Shown piece by piece: positions 29,060 to 39,147 of a stretch of 64,000 bases of DNA (position 1 is the first letter of the stretch; each line of letters opens with the position of its first letter). The translations under genes were made by a program, and so were the position numbers. Source of the stretch: Mycobacterium sherrisii. Lineage in GTDB: Bacteria; Actinomycetota; Actinomycetes; Mycobacteriales; Mycobacteriaceae. The notes beneath the pieces are model-generated. The model did no database searches and was not told where the DNA came from. It worked only from the letters and a program-made list of their open reading frames with translations. The DNA lies in the NCBI RefSeq assembly GCF_002102355.1, contig NZ_LQPT01000019.1, positions 186,001 through 250,000 on the forward strand. Reading direction: 5' to 3'.

Positions 29060-29887
29060 TCACCGGGCGATTCGCTCGTAGAAGGCCAGCGCCGCGGCGG
29101 TGGCAACGTTCAACGAGTCGGTGCCCCGCGACATCGGGATGCGCACCCGCATGTCGGCCAGGCGCAGGGTGGTCGGGGTGAGCCCGGGGCCCTCGGCGCC
29201 CACCAACAGGGCGACGCGGTCGTCGCGCGCGGCGCGCATCGCCTCGGCCAGAGGGCGGGCGGTGTCGTCCGGAGTCATTGCCAGCAGCCGGAAACCGTGG
29301 TCTTGCAGCTTCACCAGGTCGGCGGGCCAGTCGGTGGAGCGCGCGTAGGGCACCAGCAGGGCATGCCCCATCGACACCCGCACCGCGCGGCGGTAGAGCG
29401 GATCGGCGCAGCCGCTGCCGAACACCACCGCGTCCACGCCCAGCCCCGCCGCGTTGCGGAAGATCGACCCCAGGTTCTCGTGGTCGTTGACCCCTTCGAG
29501 CACGGCGATGGTCCGGGCGTTTTCGACCAGCTCTGCCACGCTCGGCTCGGGCACCCGCCGTGCGACGCCCAACACCCCGCGATTGAGGTGAAACCCGACC
29601 ACCCGCGCCATCACGTCCGCAGCGACGCGGTAGTACGGCGCCCCCAAACCCTCGGCGCCGAGCAGGTCGTCCCTGAGCTCCTCGAGCCGGCGCTGGGTGC
29701 CGAGGAAGGCGTGCGGCGTGAACCGGGAGGCCAGCATGCGCTGCACGACCAGCACCCCCTCGGCGATCACCAGGCCCTTGCCGGTCGGCAAATCGGGCCG
29801 CCGGTCGATGCTGTTCAGGTCGCGGAAATCGTCGAGCCGTGGATCGTCGGGATCGTTGACGTCCTGGACATCCAGGCCAGCGCTCAC
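29060..29887 (-). CDS. SpoU/TrmH-family RNA 2'-O-methyltransferase (Rv0881-like)
   Basis: 275-aa methyltransferase of the SPOUT superfamily. An N-terminal RNA-binding domain (about residues 1-110) is followed by the trefoil-knot catalytic domain with three motifs: [26 protein letters not shown] and [18 protein letters not shown]. It would methylate a ribose in rRNA or tRNA. The start is GTG at 29887, overlapping the stop of the MarR gene by 4 bp (GTGA), so the two are coupled. Slightly shorter than the 288 aa I remember for Rv0881. The target nucleotide cannot be read from the sequence. Confidence 0.9.
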   Translation of the reverse strand: MSAGLDVQDVNDPDDPRLDDFRDLNSIDRRPDLPTGKGLVIAEGVLVVQRMLASRFTPHAFLGTQRRLEELRDDLLGAEGLGAPYYRVAADVMARVVGFHLNRGVLGVARRVPEPSVAELVENARTIAVLEGVNDHENLGSIFRNAAGLGVDAVVFGSGCADPLYRRAVRVSMGHALLVPYARSTDWPADLVKLQDHGFRLLAMTPDDTARPLAEAMRAARDDRVALLVGAEGPGLTPTTLRLADMRVRIPMSRGTDSLNVATAAALAFYERIAR

Positions 29888-30315
29888 GGGCTTTCGTCGA
29901 CCAGCGCCAACATCAGGTCGGCCGCCTGGCGAAGGATGGCGCGCTTGTCGTTGTCCAGCGTCGCGAGTTGCTCGGCCAGCCACTCCTGCCGGGCCCGGCG
30001 GGCCACTTTGACCAATTCGGCGCCGGACTCCGACACCGATACCAACACCTGTCGGCCGTCGACCGGGTGCGGCGTGCGATCCACGAAGCCTTCGTCCGCC
30101 AGGGATGCGATGACCCTGGTCATCGACGGGGGGCGGACGCGTTCGCGAATCGCCAACGCGCCCGGCGTCATCGCGCCCTCGTTGGCCAGAGTCGTCAATG
30201 CCGACAGCTGCGATAGCGACACCGGAGAGGATGGATTTCGAAACCGCAGTTGGCGCGCCAGCCGCATGACCGCCAGTGACAGATCGGCCGCCAGCCGCGC
30301 ATCGCTGTCAGGCAT
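29884..30315 (-). CDS. MarR-family transcriptional regulator (Rv0880-like)
   Basis: 143-aa MarR protein, the same length as Rv0880. A winged helix spans about residues 33-105, with recognition region [32 protein letters not shown] and wing [12 protein letters not shown]; the terminal helices form the dimer. It is divergent from the Rv0879c-like gene. In the gap are a perfect palindrome CCGACGTCGG (30395-30404), a candidate operator, and a TAACCT -10-like hexamer (30327-30322) 6 bp from its start codon, suggesting a leaderless transcript. It is translationally coupled to the downstream RNA methyltransferase. Confidence 0.92.
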   Translation of the reverse strand: MPDSDARLAADLSLAVMRLARQLRFRNPSSPVSLSQLSALTTLANEGAMTPGALAIRERVRPPSMTRVIASLADEGFVDRTPHPVDGRQVLVSVSESGAELVKVARRARQEWLAEQLATLDNDKRAILRQAADLMLALVDESP

Positions 30316-30423
30316 GGCGCGAGGTTACATCGGAACGCGAGAATTCGGGTCGAGAAACGTCGAAGGGTGGCCTAACACGCACCGCGTACAACCGCCGACG
30401 TCGGTTCGGGCGGGGCGCCTGGG

Positions 30424-30429
30424 TAAATT
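30424..30429 (+). promoter_or_regulatory. -10 box for Rv0879c-like gene
   Basis: TAAATT ends 7 bp before the ATG at 30437. This spacing and the TANNNT pattern fit a mycobacterial leaderless promoter; no ribosome site is present. Confidence 0.5.
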
Positions 30430-30436
30430 GATCGCG

Positions 30437-30712
30437 ATGAGCGCCGAATCCGGGGCGAGCCCGCAGCCGCCGCCGCTGCCGCCCGCGCTGCTTCGGGTGT
30501 GGCCGTTCATCATCGTCGGCGCGCTGGGCTGGCTGGGCGTCGCGGTCGCCGCGTTCCTGGTTCCCTCGCTGGAGAGTTGGCGTCCGGTGGCGCTGGCCGG
30601 GCTGGGCACCGGCGTGGTGGGCACGTCGATCTTCTTGCTGCAGCTGGCCGGGGCTCGCCGCGGCGAACGCGGCGCGCAGACCGGCCTGGAGAACTTTGTC
30701 GACCGTAAGTAG
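30437..30712 (+). CDS. DUF2530 membrane protein (Rv0879c-like)
   Basis: 91-aa protein: a proline-rich N-terminus (ASPQPPPLPPALLRVWP), two hydrophobic helices (about 22-42 and 50-70) and a charged C-terminus (RRGERGAQTGLENFVDRK). This pattern fits the DUF2530 family and Rv0879c. It is probably an inner-membrane protein; function unknown. The ATG at 30437 was chosen because it directly follows a leaderless-type -10 box; the longer frame upstream is antisense to other genes. It is convergent with the DUF3027 gene. Confidence 0.82.
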   Translation: MSAESGASPQPPPLPPALLRVWPFIIVGALGWLGVAVAAFLVPSLESWRPVALAGLGTGVVGTSIFLLQLAGARRGERGAQTGLENFVDRK

Positions 30713-30760
30713 TTGCGACAAGCGAGAACCCGCGGACCAACGCCGGCACGCCGGGAACGG

Positions 30761-31690
<930 letters not shown>

Positions 31691-31755
31691 CGCGTCTCAA
31701 TAGTAGGTTGGCGAGCCACGCCCGGTTGACCCTCGCCATGAGACAGAATTGATTC

Positions 31756-33453
31756 GTGTCTGGGCAGCGGCGTGACGATGCGGGCCGGTTGGGCCCCTAC
31801 CAGGGCCGCCGCGGCCGTACGGGGTTGTCGAACGAGCATCCGGGCATGGCCAATTACCCCGCCAATTACCCCGCCGACGACGCTGCCCGGCGCACCCGCC
31901 GCCCGCCGCCTCCGCCGAGCGCCAATCGTTATCTACCGCCGCTGGGCCGGCAGAAAGGACCGGACGGGCCCAACCCGCCACCGCGCCGTCCGCCGTCCGG
32001 GGAACGAATCACCGTCACCCGCGCGGCGGCCCTGCGCAGCCGCGAGATGGGTTCGCGGATGTATTGGATGGTGCAGCGGGCGGCCACCGCCGACGGCGCC
32101 GACAAGTCCGGTCTCACGGCGCTAACCTGGCCGGTGGTGGCGAACTCCGCCGTCGACTCGGCCATGGCGGTGGCGCTGGCCAATACCTTGTTTTTCGCCG
32201 CGGCCAGCGGCGAGAGCAAATCCAGGGTGGCGCTGTACCTGTTGATCACCATCGCGCCCTTCGCGGTGATCGCCCCGTTGATCGGCCCGGCGCTGGACCG
32301 GTTGCAGCACGGCCGCCGCGTCGCGCTGGCAATGTCGTTCGGGCTGCGCACCGCGCTGGCGGTGCTGCTGATCATGAATTACGACGGGGCGAGCGGCAGC
32401 TTTCCCTCTTGGGTGCTCTATCCCTGCGCGCTGGCCATGATGGTGTTCTCCAAGTCTTTCAGCGTGCTGCGCAGCGCGGTGACACCGCGGGTCATGCCGC
32501 CGACGATCGACTTGGTCCGCGTCAACGCCCGGCTGACCATGTTCGGTCTGCTCGGCGGCACCATCGTCGGCGGGGCGATTGCGGGGGGAGTCGAGTTTCT
32601 CGGCACACATCTGCTCAAACTGCCCGGGGCATTGTTCGTCGTCGTTGCCGTCACGATCGCCGGCGCCATGCTGTCGATGCGGATTCCGCGATGGGTGGAG
32701 GTTACCGCGGGCGAGGTCCCCGCCACGCTGAGTTATCACCAGGACAGCGAGCCGCAGCGGCATCGCTGGCACCGGGAGGTCAAGAAGGTAGGCGGGGCGT
32801 TACGACAACCGTTGGGCCGCAACATCATCACCTCGCTGTGGGGCAACTGCACGATCAAGGTGATGGTCGGCTTCCTGTTTTTGTATCCCGCGTTCGTCGC
32901 CAAGGCACACGACGCCAACGGGTGGATACAGCTTGCGATGCTGGGGATCATCGGCGCGGCGGCCGGCATCGGTAACTTCGTCGGCAACTTCATCAGTGCC
33001 CGGCTGAAACTGGGTCGCCCCGCCGTGCTCGTCGTCCGCTGCACGGTGGCGGTATGCGCGGTGGCGCTGACCGCCTCGGTGGCCGGCACCCTGATGGCGG
33101 CCACGATCGCAACCCTGGTCACCTCGGGGGCCAGCGCGATTGCGAAGGCTTCGCTGGATGCGTCGCTGCAAGACGACCTGCCGGAGGAATCCCGGGCGTC
33201 GGGCTTTGGCCGCTCCGAATCGACGCTGCAGTTGGCCTGGGTGCTCGGCGGGGCGCTGGGTGTTCTGGTCTACACCGAGCTGTGGGTAGGCTTCACGGCC
33301 GTCAGCGCGATATTGATTTTGGGGTTGGCGCAGACCGTGGTCAGCTTCCGCGGCAACTCCTTGATCCCGGGCCTCGGAGGAAACCGGCCGGTGATGGTCG
33401 AACAAGAAGGCATGCGCCGGGGAGCCGGCATGACCGCTGCGGCGCCCCAGTGA
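31756..33453 (+). CDS. MFS-type transporter (Rv0876c-like)
   Basis: 565-aa membrane protein. A long hydrophilic, proline-rich N-terminal tail (about 90 residues, including NYPANYPADDAARRTRRPPPPP) precedes about 12 hydrophobic segments, starting ALTWPVVANSAVDSAMAVALANTLFF. The layout is MFS-like and matches Rv0876c. The substrate is unknown. The GTG start at 31756 gives MSGQRRDDAGRL; some annotations may start later because the N-terminal tail is poorly conserved. It is followed 18 bp downstream by the Rv0875c-like gene, so the two form an operon. Confidence 0.82.
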   Translation: MSGQRRDDAGRLGPYQGRRGRTGLSNEHPGMANYPANYPADDAARRTRRPPPPPSANRYLPPLGRQKGPDGPNPPPRRPPSGERITVTRAAALRSREMGSRMYWMVQRAATADGADKSGLTALTWPVVANSAVDSAMAVALANTLFFAAASGESKSRVALYLLITIAPFAVIAPLIGPALDRLQHGRRVALAMSFGLRTALAVLLIMNYDGASGSFPSWVLYPCALAMMVFSKSFSVLRSAVTPRVMPPTIDLVRVNARLTMFGLLGGTIVGGAIAGGVEFLGTHLLKLPGALFVVVAVTIAGAMLSMRIPRWVEVTAGEVPATLSYHQDSEPQRHRWHREVKKVGGALRQPLGRNIITSLWGNCTIKVMVGFLFLYPAFVAKAHDANGWIQLAMLGIIGAAAGIGNFVGNFISARLKLGRPAVLVVRCTVAVCAVALTASVAGTLMAATIATLVTSGASAIAKASLDASLQDDLPEESRASGFGRSESTLQLAWVLGGALGVLVYTELWVGFTAVSAILILGLAQTVVSFRGNSLIPGLGGNRPVMVEQEGMRRGAGMTAAAPQ

Positions 33454-33471
33454 GACCACAGTGAGGTCACA

Positions 33472-33960
33472 GTGAGACCCCGTGTGGCCGCCGCGCTCGC
33501 GGCGGTGGTGCTGCTGCTGGCCGCCGGCGCCGGGCTCGGCACCTGGTGGCTGCTGCGCAAGCCGGGCCCGCAAGCACCCGAGATCAGCGCATATTCGCAC
33601 GGGCAGCTGGTCCGCGTGGGACCCTACCTGTACTGCAATGTGCTCAACCTCAACGACTGTCGGCAGCCGCAGGCGCAGGGCGAGCTGCGCGTCAGCGATC
33701 GCTACCCGGTACAGCTTTCGGTGCCGGCCGCGATTGCGCGAGCGCCGTGGCGGCTGTTGCAGGTGTATGAGGATCCGGCCAACACCGCCACCACCATGTT
33801 CCGTCCCAACACCCGGTTCGCCGTCACGATCCCCTCAGTCGACGCCCAGCGCGGACGCCTGACCGGAATCGTGGTGCAGTTGCTGACCCTGGTGGTCGAC
33901 CCGTCGGGTGAGCTGCGCGATGTCCCGCACGCCGAGTGGTCGCTGCGGACGGTCTTCTGA
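33472..33960 (+). CDS. Exported DUF2771-type protein (Rv0875c-like)
   Basis: 162-aa protein with an N-terminal signal anchor (MRPRVAAALAAVVLLLAAGAGLGTWWLL). The extracytoplasmic part has a conserved Cys pair (LYCNVLNLNDCRQ) likely to form a disulfide, and strands such as YPVQLSVPAAIARAPWRLLQVYED. It is the same length as Rv0875c. Function unknown; it may act in the envelope together with the transporter encoded just upstream. The GTG at 33472 lies in a short AGTGAG repeat, and no good ribosome site is visible. Confidence 0.82.
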   Translation: MRPRVAAALAAVVLLLAAGAGLGTWWLLRKPGPQAPEISAYSHGQLVRVGPYLYCNVLNLNDCRQPQAQGELRVSDRYPVQLSVPAAIARAPWRLLQVYEDPANTATTMFRPNTRFAVTIPSVDAQRGRLTGIVVQLLTLVVDPSGELRDVPHAEWSLRTVF

Positions 33961-34001
33961 CTGTCCTCTATAACCCTCGAGTCGTTCGGGCCAACAGCGC
34001 G

Positions 34002-35006
34002 CTAGGCGCCGTGGCCGGGTGGCACCCGCTCCCCTTCGCGCGGCGGGCCGGGAGGGCTTCCATCACCGAAAGGCCTGCCCCCCAAAGCTTCTCGGCCGTG
34101 CGAGGAAAGCCACTCGGTCAGGTCCGGCCCCCTCGGCACGATCCCGGTCGGATTGATATCGGCGTGCACGATGTAGTAGTGCTGTTTGATTTGAACGAAG
34201 TCGGTGGTATCGCCAAAACCGGGCGTCTGGAACAGATCCCGGGCGTACGCCCACAGCACCGGCATCTCGGACAGCTTCCTGCGGTTGCATTTGAAGTGGC
34301 CGTGGTAGACGGGATCGAACCGGGCCAAGGTGGTGAACAGCCGCACATCGGCCTCGGTGATGGTGTCGCCCACCAGGTATCGCTGGTTGCTCAGGCGATC
34401 GCTCACCCAGTCCAGCGCGGTGAACAGCCGATCGTAGGCGGCGTCGTAGGCCTCCTGTGAGCCGGCGAATCCGCATCGGTACACGCCGTTGTTGATTTCG
34501 GTGTAGACGCGCTGGTTCACCTCGTCGATCTCGTCACGCAGATGTTCCGGGTAGAGCGCGGGCGCACCCGCGCGGTGGTAGGCGGTCCATTCGGTGGATA
34601 GATCCAGCGTCAGCTGCGCGAAGTCGTTGGTGACGACGGCGCCGGAGGGCACGTCGACGATCGCCGGCACGGTGATCCCTTTGGGGTAGTCGGGGACCCG
34701 TTTGAAATAGGCATCTTGCAGCCGCGGAATCTTCAGGACGGGGTCAACGCCGCCGGGGTCCAGGTCGAAGGTCCAACTGCGTTCGTCATGCGTGGGCCCG
34801 CAAAACCCAATGGATAGAACATCTTCCAGGCCCAGTAGGCGCCGCACGATGATGGCGCGGTTGGCCCACGGACAGGCCCGGGCCACCACCAGTCGATACC
34901 TACCAGGTTGCACCGGATAGCCGTCGCGGCCATCGGCGGTGATGCGGGTGGTGATGTAGTTGGTGTCACGGGTGAATTCGCCGGCGCCGGCAACGTAGGT
35001 GGCCAT
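34002..35006 (-). CDS. Glutathionyl-hydroquinone reductase family (ECM4/YqjG-like)
   Basis: 334-aa protein of the xi-class glutathione transferases. An N-terminal thioredoxin fold has the catalytic Cys45 in ARACPWANR, then GLEDVLSIGFC, HDERSWTF and TVPAIVDVPSGAVVTNDFAQ (cis-Pro region), and a helical C-terminal domain ends near HYYIVHADINPTGIVP. The family reduces glutathionyl-hydroquinones. Mycobacteria make mycothiol rather than glutathione, so the natural substrate is probably a mycothiol conjugate (inference). An in-frame GTG two codons upstream (35012) is an alternative start. It is on the same strand as fadE10, 13 bp downstream. I do not recall it at this place in H37Rv. Confidence 0.85.
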   Translation of the reverse strand: MATYVAGAGEFTRDTNYITTRITADGRDGYPVQPGRYRLVVARACPWANRAIIVRRLLGLEDVLSIGFCGPTHDERSWTFDLDPGGVDPVLKIPRLQDAYFKRVPDYPKGITVPAIVDVPSGAVVTNDFAQLTLDLSTEWTAYHRAGAPALYPEHLRDEIDEVNQRVYTEINNGVYRCGFAGSQEAYDAAYDRLFTALDWVSDRLSNQRYLVGDTITEADVRLFTTLARFDPVYHGHFKCNRRKLSEMPVLWAYARDLFQTPGFGDTTDFVQIKQHYYIVHADINPTGIVPRGPDLTEWLSSHGREALGGRPFGDGSPPGPPREGERVPPGHGA

Positions 35007-35019
35007 GGCCACAATTGTG

Positions 35020-36999
35020 CTACCGGGCCATTGAGCTCGTCGATGCCGACTCCGACGCCGAGTCCGATGTCGATGCCGTCAGGAACCGCCGGGCCAGGTT
35101 GGTCTCGGTCGACTCGCCCGCTTCCCAATGCGCGATCCACGGCCCGGTACCCTCCGACTGGTCGACGATGCCCTCCTCCAGCCAGGTGTAGCGATCCTGC
35201 AGCACCTGGCCGGTCAGTTTCACATCACCGTCGTCGGTGTTGGCCCACAACGCGTCGAACAATGCCTGGACCCGCAAAGTTGCTTGCCGACAGAACATTT
35301 CGGCCAGCGCGTACGCCTGCTCCCCCAGCTGTGGATCGGCCACGCGCTGACCCTCGGCCCGCACACACACCGCCGACATGGCGAACAGCTCGGCTCCGAT
35401 GTCGACGATGCGTCCCAAAAATCCTTGCTTTTGCTCGAGCTTGGCCTGCCAGCGCGCCATCCCGGAGAAGGTGTTGCGGGCCAGCTTGCGGGTGCATCGT
35501 TCGACAAACCGCAGGTGCGCGGCCAGCGGGCCGAACTCGCTGTAGGCCTTGGGCCGCTGCCCTTCGCCAAAGACCAACTGGGGCAACCACTTTGCGTAGA
35601 AGCCGCTCGCGCCGACAGCCGCCGCTGCCTTTTCACGCCACCCCGTGTCGGGTTTCGCGAGGTCACCGGCCGCATTCAGGTGGGCATCCACGGCCTCCCG
35701 GGCGATCAGCAGCCGCATGATCTCGCTGGACCCCTCGAAGATGCGGTTGATTCGCAGATCGCGCAGCATCTGCTCGGCGGGTACGGCGCGTTCGCCGCGC
35801 GCGCCGAGCGATTCGGCCGTCTCGTAGCCACGTCCGCCGCGGATCTGCACGAGGTCGTCGGCGATGGCGCACGCCATTTCGCTGGACCACAGTTTGGCCA
35901 GCGCCGCCTCGATACGGATGTCGTTGCGGCCCTCGTCGGCCATTTGCCCCGACAGTTCCAGCACGGCGTCCAGCGCATAGTTGGTGGCCGCGATGAACGA
36001 GATTTTGCGGGCCACGGCTTCGTGTTTGGCCAACGGCTTGCCCCACTGCACCCGCTCGCCGGACCATTCGCGGGCGATCTTCAACGCCCATTTCGACGAG
36101 CCGGCCGCGTTCGCGGGGATGGACAACCGTCCGGCGTTCAACGTCGTCAGCGCGATCTTGAGGCCGTCGCCTTCACGCCCGATCAGATTCTCCCGGGGCA
36201 CCCGCACGCCGTGCAGGCGGGTGAGGCCGTTCTCGATCCCGCGCAAGCCCATAAAGGAGTTACGCCGTTCCACCGTGATGCCGGCCGAATCCGCTTCGAC
36301 CACAAACGCGCTGATGCCGCCACGGTGCCCGTCGCTCTGGGGCACGCGGGCCATCACCACCAGAAGTTCGGCGACGACACCGTTGGTGGTCCACAGCTTC
36401 ACGCCCTCGAGCTCGTAGGCCAGCCCGTCCTCGACCGGTGTCGCCGTCGAGGCCAACCGCGCGGGGTCCGAACCCACGTCAGGTTCGGTGAGCAGAAAGG
36501 CCGAGATCGCGCCGGCGGCGCACCGCGGTAAGAACCGCCGTTTCTGCTCCTCGGTGCCGGCCAGTTTCAGCGGCTCGGGCACCCCGATCGACTGATGCGC
36601 CGACAGCAACGCCCCGAGGCTGGGGTGCACCGACGAGATCATCATCAGGGCCCGGTTGTAGGCCACCTGCGACATGTTCAGCCCGCCATACTCGGACGGG
36701 ATCTTCATGCCAAAGCAGCCCAACGCGGCCAGTCCCCTGACGTAGTCATCGGGAATCCGCGCATCACGCTCGATGACGCTGCCGTCGACCGTGTTCAGGA
36801 ATTCCCGCAGCTTGCCCAGGAACTCGCGGGTACGCGCCTCGTCCTGGTCGGACGGTTTCGGGAACGGATGGATGAGCTCCAACGGGAAATGGCCGAGAAA
36901 CAGCTCCTTGGCGAAGGACGGTTTGTCCCAACCACTTTCGCGGGACTCTTCGGCCAGTGCTCTGGCTTGCTCTTCGGTGACCTGCGCTTGCTGTGCCAT
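35020..36999 (-). CDS. fadE10: Acyl-CoA dehydrogenase FadE10
   Basis: 659-aa acyl-CoA dehydrogenase with a long N-terminal extension (about 60 residues), the ACAD core (LLTEPDVGSDPARLASTATP flavin-binding segment; RRNSFMGLRGIENGLTRL; ERVQWGKPLAKHEAVARK) and a large C-terminal domain after the catalytic-base region IFEGSSEIMRLLIAREAVD. The size is typical of very-long-chain-type or FadE10-type enzymes (650 aa in H37Rv). It would introduce the alpha-beta double bond in acyl-CoA. A strong ribosome site (GAGGAGG) precedes the ATG. The C-terminus ends in a Ser/Asp-rich tail. Confidence 0.92.
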   Translation of the reverse strand: MAQQAQVTEEQARALAEESRESGWDKPSFAKELFLGHFPLELIHPFPKPSDQDEARTREFLGKLREFLNTVDGSVIERDARIPDDYVRGLAALGCFGMKIPSEYGGLNMSQVAYNRALMMISSVHPSLGALLSAHQSIGVPEPLKLAGTEEQKRRFLPRCAAGAISAFLLTEPDVGSDPARLASTATPVEDGLAYELEGVKLWTTNGVVAELLVVMARVPQSDGHRGGISAFVVEADSAGITVERRNSFMGLRGIENGLTRLHGVRVPRENLIGREGDGLKIALTTLNAGRLSIPANAAGSSKWALKIAREWSGERVQWGKPLAKHEAVARKISFIAATNYALDAVLELSGQMADEGRNDIRIEAALAKLWSSEMACAIADDLVQIRGGRGYETAESLGARGERAVPAEQMLRDLRINRIFEGSSEIMRLLIAREAVDAHLNAAGDLAKPDTGWREKAAAAVGASGFYAKWLPQLVFGEGQRPKAYSEFGPLAAHLRFVERCTRKLARNTFSGMARWQAKLEQKQGFLGRIVDIGAELFAMSAVCVRAEGQRVADPQLGEQAYALAEMFCRQATLRVQALFDALWANTDDGDVKLTGQVLQDRYTWLEEGIVDQSEGTGPWIAHWEAGESTETNLARRFLTASTSDSASESASTSSMAR

Positions 37000-37083
37000 C
37001 GCAGCCTCCTCGCTACATGACTGTCGCGAAGAGGTGAGTACCCAAACTGGCGCGTGGTACGCGGCGATCCGCCCGGCGCGGCG

Positions 37084-37491
37084 TCAGGCGTCGAGCTCGC
37101 GGGCGACCGCCTTGACCACCTCGGAGACCCGGCGCGCCACCTTGCGGTCGGGGTATCGGCCCTTGCGTAACTCGGGCTGCACGGTGCTCTCCAACAAGGT
37201 GATCATGTCCTCGACCATGCCGTGCAGCTCGTCGGGGCTGTGCTTGTGCTCGACGGGGGTCTCGCGGCGGGTCCTGGCCAGGCTGGGCGGCGGATCGATC
37301 AGCTTGAGACTCAGTGCCTGCGGGCCGCGTCGGCCGGAGGCCACGCCGAACTCCACCCGCTGCCCGGTCTTGAGTCCCTCGACCCCCTCGGGCAACGCCG
37401 ACGAGCGGACGTACACGTCCTCACCGTCTTCCTGTGACAGGAAGCCGAATCCCTTTTCGGCGTCGTACCACTTAACCTTGCCGGTCGGCAC
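37084..37491 (-). CDS. cspB: Cold-shock-domain protein CspB
   Basis: 135-aa protein, the same length as M. tuberculosis CspB. The N-terminal cold-shock domain has RNP1-like KGFGFLSQ and RNP2-like VYVRSSAL motifs for single-stranded nucleic acid binding. An additional conserved C-terminal domain ([41 protein letters not shown]) is not found in classical CspA. The start is GTG at 37491 (protein [13 protein letters not shown]); a longer frame to 37536 adds residues absent from the family. It is divergent from the YccF gene. Confidence 0.92.
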   Translation of the reverse strand: MPTGKVKWYDAEKGFGFLSQEDGEDVYVRSSALPEGVEGLKTGQRVEFGVASGRRGPQALSLKLIDPPPSLARTRRETPVEHKHSPDELHGMVEDMITLLESTVQPELRKGRYPDRKVARRVSEVVKAVARELDA

Positions 37492-37654
37492 TGGTCTCAC
37501 CTGCTTGTCTGACGGAATAGCTAGGAATGGACACACAAGAAGCGCCCCGCAAATGCAGGACGCGATGCGGATTCAGATCCTACTCGGGTGGTTGCCCGGC
37601 CAGCACCCCCGTTTCCGCGTTACTCGCTACGCTGGCAGTACCGCGGGAGGTGAA

Positions 37655-38059
37655 ATGCGCCTGGTTCTCAACATCATCTGGCTGGTGTTCGGTGGCCTTT
37701 GGATGGCCCTCGGCTACCTGGCGGCGGCGCTCATCAGCTTCGTGCTCATCATTACGATTCCGTTCGGGTTCGCGTCGCTGCGGATCGCCTCCTACGCGCT
37801 GTGGCCTTTCGGCCGGACGATCGTCGACAAGCCGAGCGCCGGCACCGGCGCCCTAATCGGGAACGTCATCTGGGTGCTGCTGTTCGGTATTTGGCTGGCG
37901 ATCGGCCATCTGATCAGCGCGGCGGCGATGGCCATCACGATCATCGGCATTCCCCTTGCCCTGGCCAATCTCAAACTCATCCCGGTGTCGCTGATGCCGC
38001 TGGGTAAGGAGATCGTCCCGGTCGCCGCGCCGGCCCAATTTTCCGGAGTGCCCGCATGA
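37655..38059 (+). CDS. YccF-domain membrane protein (Rv0870c-like)
   Basis: 134-aa protein with two YccF domains, each consisting of paired hydrophobic segments. The first is LNIIWLVFGGLWMALGYLAAALISFVLIITIPFGFASLRIASYALWPFGR, and the second starts IGNVIWVLLFGIWLAIGH. It is an inner-membrane protein of unknown function (Rv0870c). The ATG at 37655 has a strong ribosome site GGGAGG and was chosen over longer frames that are antisense to cspB and fadE10. Its stop overlaps the moaA2 start (ATGA), so the two are co-translated. Confidence 0.88.
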   Translation: MRLVLNIIWLVFGGLWMALGYLAAALISFVLIITIPFGFASLRIASYALWPFGRTIVDKPSAGTGALIGNVIWVLLFGIWLAIGHLISAAAMAITIIGIPLALANLKLIPVSLMPLGKEIVPVAAPAQFSGVPA

Positions 38060-39147
38060 CACTGACGGCGCTCGGACTGCCGAAGGTGCGCGGCCCGGTC
38101 GCGGCCCCGCATCCCGGCACCCTCGCGGGCGCGATGCCCACCGAGGGCCCGCTGCTGGACACCTACGGGCGGGCCGCCACCGATCTGCGGATATCGCTGA
38201 CCGATCGCTGCAATCTTCGGTGCACTTACTGCATGCCCGCCGAGGGCCTGAACTGGCTGCCCGGCGACCAGCTGTTGGATTCCGACGAGTTGTCCAGGCT
38301 GATGCGCGTCGCCGTCACCCGGCTGGGCATCACCAACGTGCGGTTCACCGGCGGTGAGCCGCTGCTGTCCCGCCACCTCGAGGAGGTCGTTGCGGCGGCG
38401 TCCGAACTGCAGCCACGACCGCAGATCTCCCTGACCACCAACGGCGTCGGTCTTGCCCGGCGTGCCGCCGGCCTGGCCTCGGCCGGGCTGGACCGCGTCA
38501 ACGTCTCGCTGGACAGCGTGAATCGGGACCGCTTCGCGGCGATCACGCGGCGAGACCGGCTCGCCGACGTGGTGGCGGGGTTGGCCGCCGCCAAGGAGAA
38601 CGGTTTGACGCCGGTCAAGGTGAACGCCGTACTGGATCCCGCCACCGGCCGTGCGGATGTCGTCGAGCTGTTGGGGTTCTGTCTCGAGCACGGTTATCAG
38701 TTGCGGGTGATCGAGCAGATGCCGCTGGACGCGGGGCATCAATGGCGCCGCGACTCAACGTTGACCGCCGACGACGTGCTGGCGGCGTTGCGGCCGCACT
38801 TCCGGCTGCGGCCGGACCCGGCACCTCGCGGTTCGGCGCCCGCCGAGCTGTGGCTGGTCGATACGGGACCGGGAACGCCGACGGGAAAGTTCGGGGTGAT
38901 CGCCTCGGTGTCGCACGCGTTCTGCTCGGCGTGTGACCGCACCCGGCTCACGGCCGACGGCCAGATCCGTAGTTGCCTGTTCTCCACCGACGAGACCGAC
39001 CTGCGCGGCCTGCTGCGCGCCGGCGGCAGCGACGACGCGATCGAGACGGCGTGGCGCGCCGCGATGTGGGGCAAGCCCGCCGGACACGGAATCAACGACC
39101 CGAACTTTGTCCAGCCCGACCGTCCGATGAGTGCGATCGGTGGCTGA
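38056..39147 (+). CDS. moaA2: GTP 3',8-cyclase MoaA2
   Basis: 363-aa radical-SAM enzyme catalysing the first step of molybdopterin synthesis (GTP to 3',8-cyclo-GTP, with MoaC). The N-terminal 4Fe-4S site is Cys52-x3-Cys56-x2-Cys59 in CNLRCTYC; the C-terminal cluster is the Cys set in FCSACDRTRLTADGQIRSC. TGGEPLL binds SAM. The C-terminus ends in Gly-Gly, needed for activity in MoaA. The first 35 residues are a family-specific extension. It overlaps the upstream YccF gene by 4 bp and the following moaD2, and forms a unit with moaD2. Confidence 0.95.
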   Translation: MTLTALGLPKVRGPVAAPHPGTLAGAMPTEGPLLDTYGRAATDLRISLTDRCNLRCTYCMPAEGLNWLPGDQLLDSDELSRLMRVAVTRLGITNVRFTGGEPLLSRHLEEVVAAASELQPRPQISLTTNGVGLARRAAGLASAGLDRVNVSLDSVNRDRFAAITRRDRLADVVAGLAAAKENGLTPVKVNAVLDPATGRADVVELLGFCLEHGYQLRVIEQMPLDAGHQWRRDSTLTADDVLAALRPHFRLRPDPAPRGSAPAELWLVDTGPGTPTGKFGVIASVSHAFCSACDRTRLTADGQIRSCLFSTDETDLRGLLRAGGSDDAIETAWRAAMWGKPAGHGINDPNFVQPDRPMSAIGG

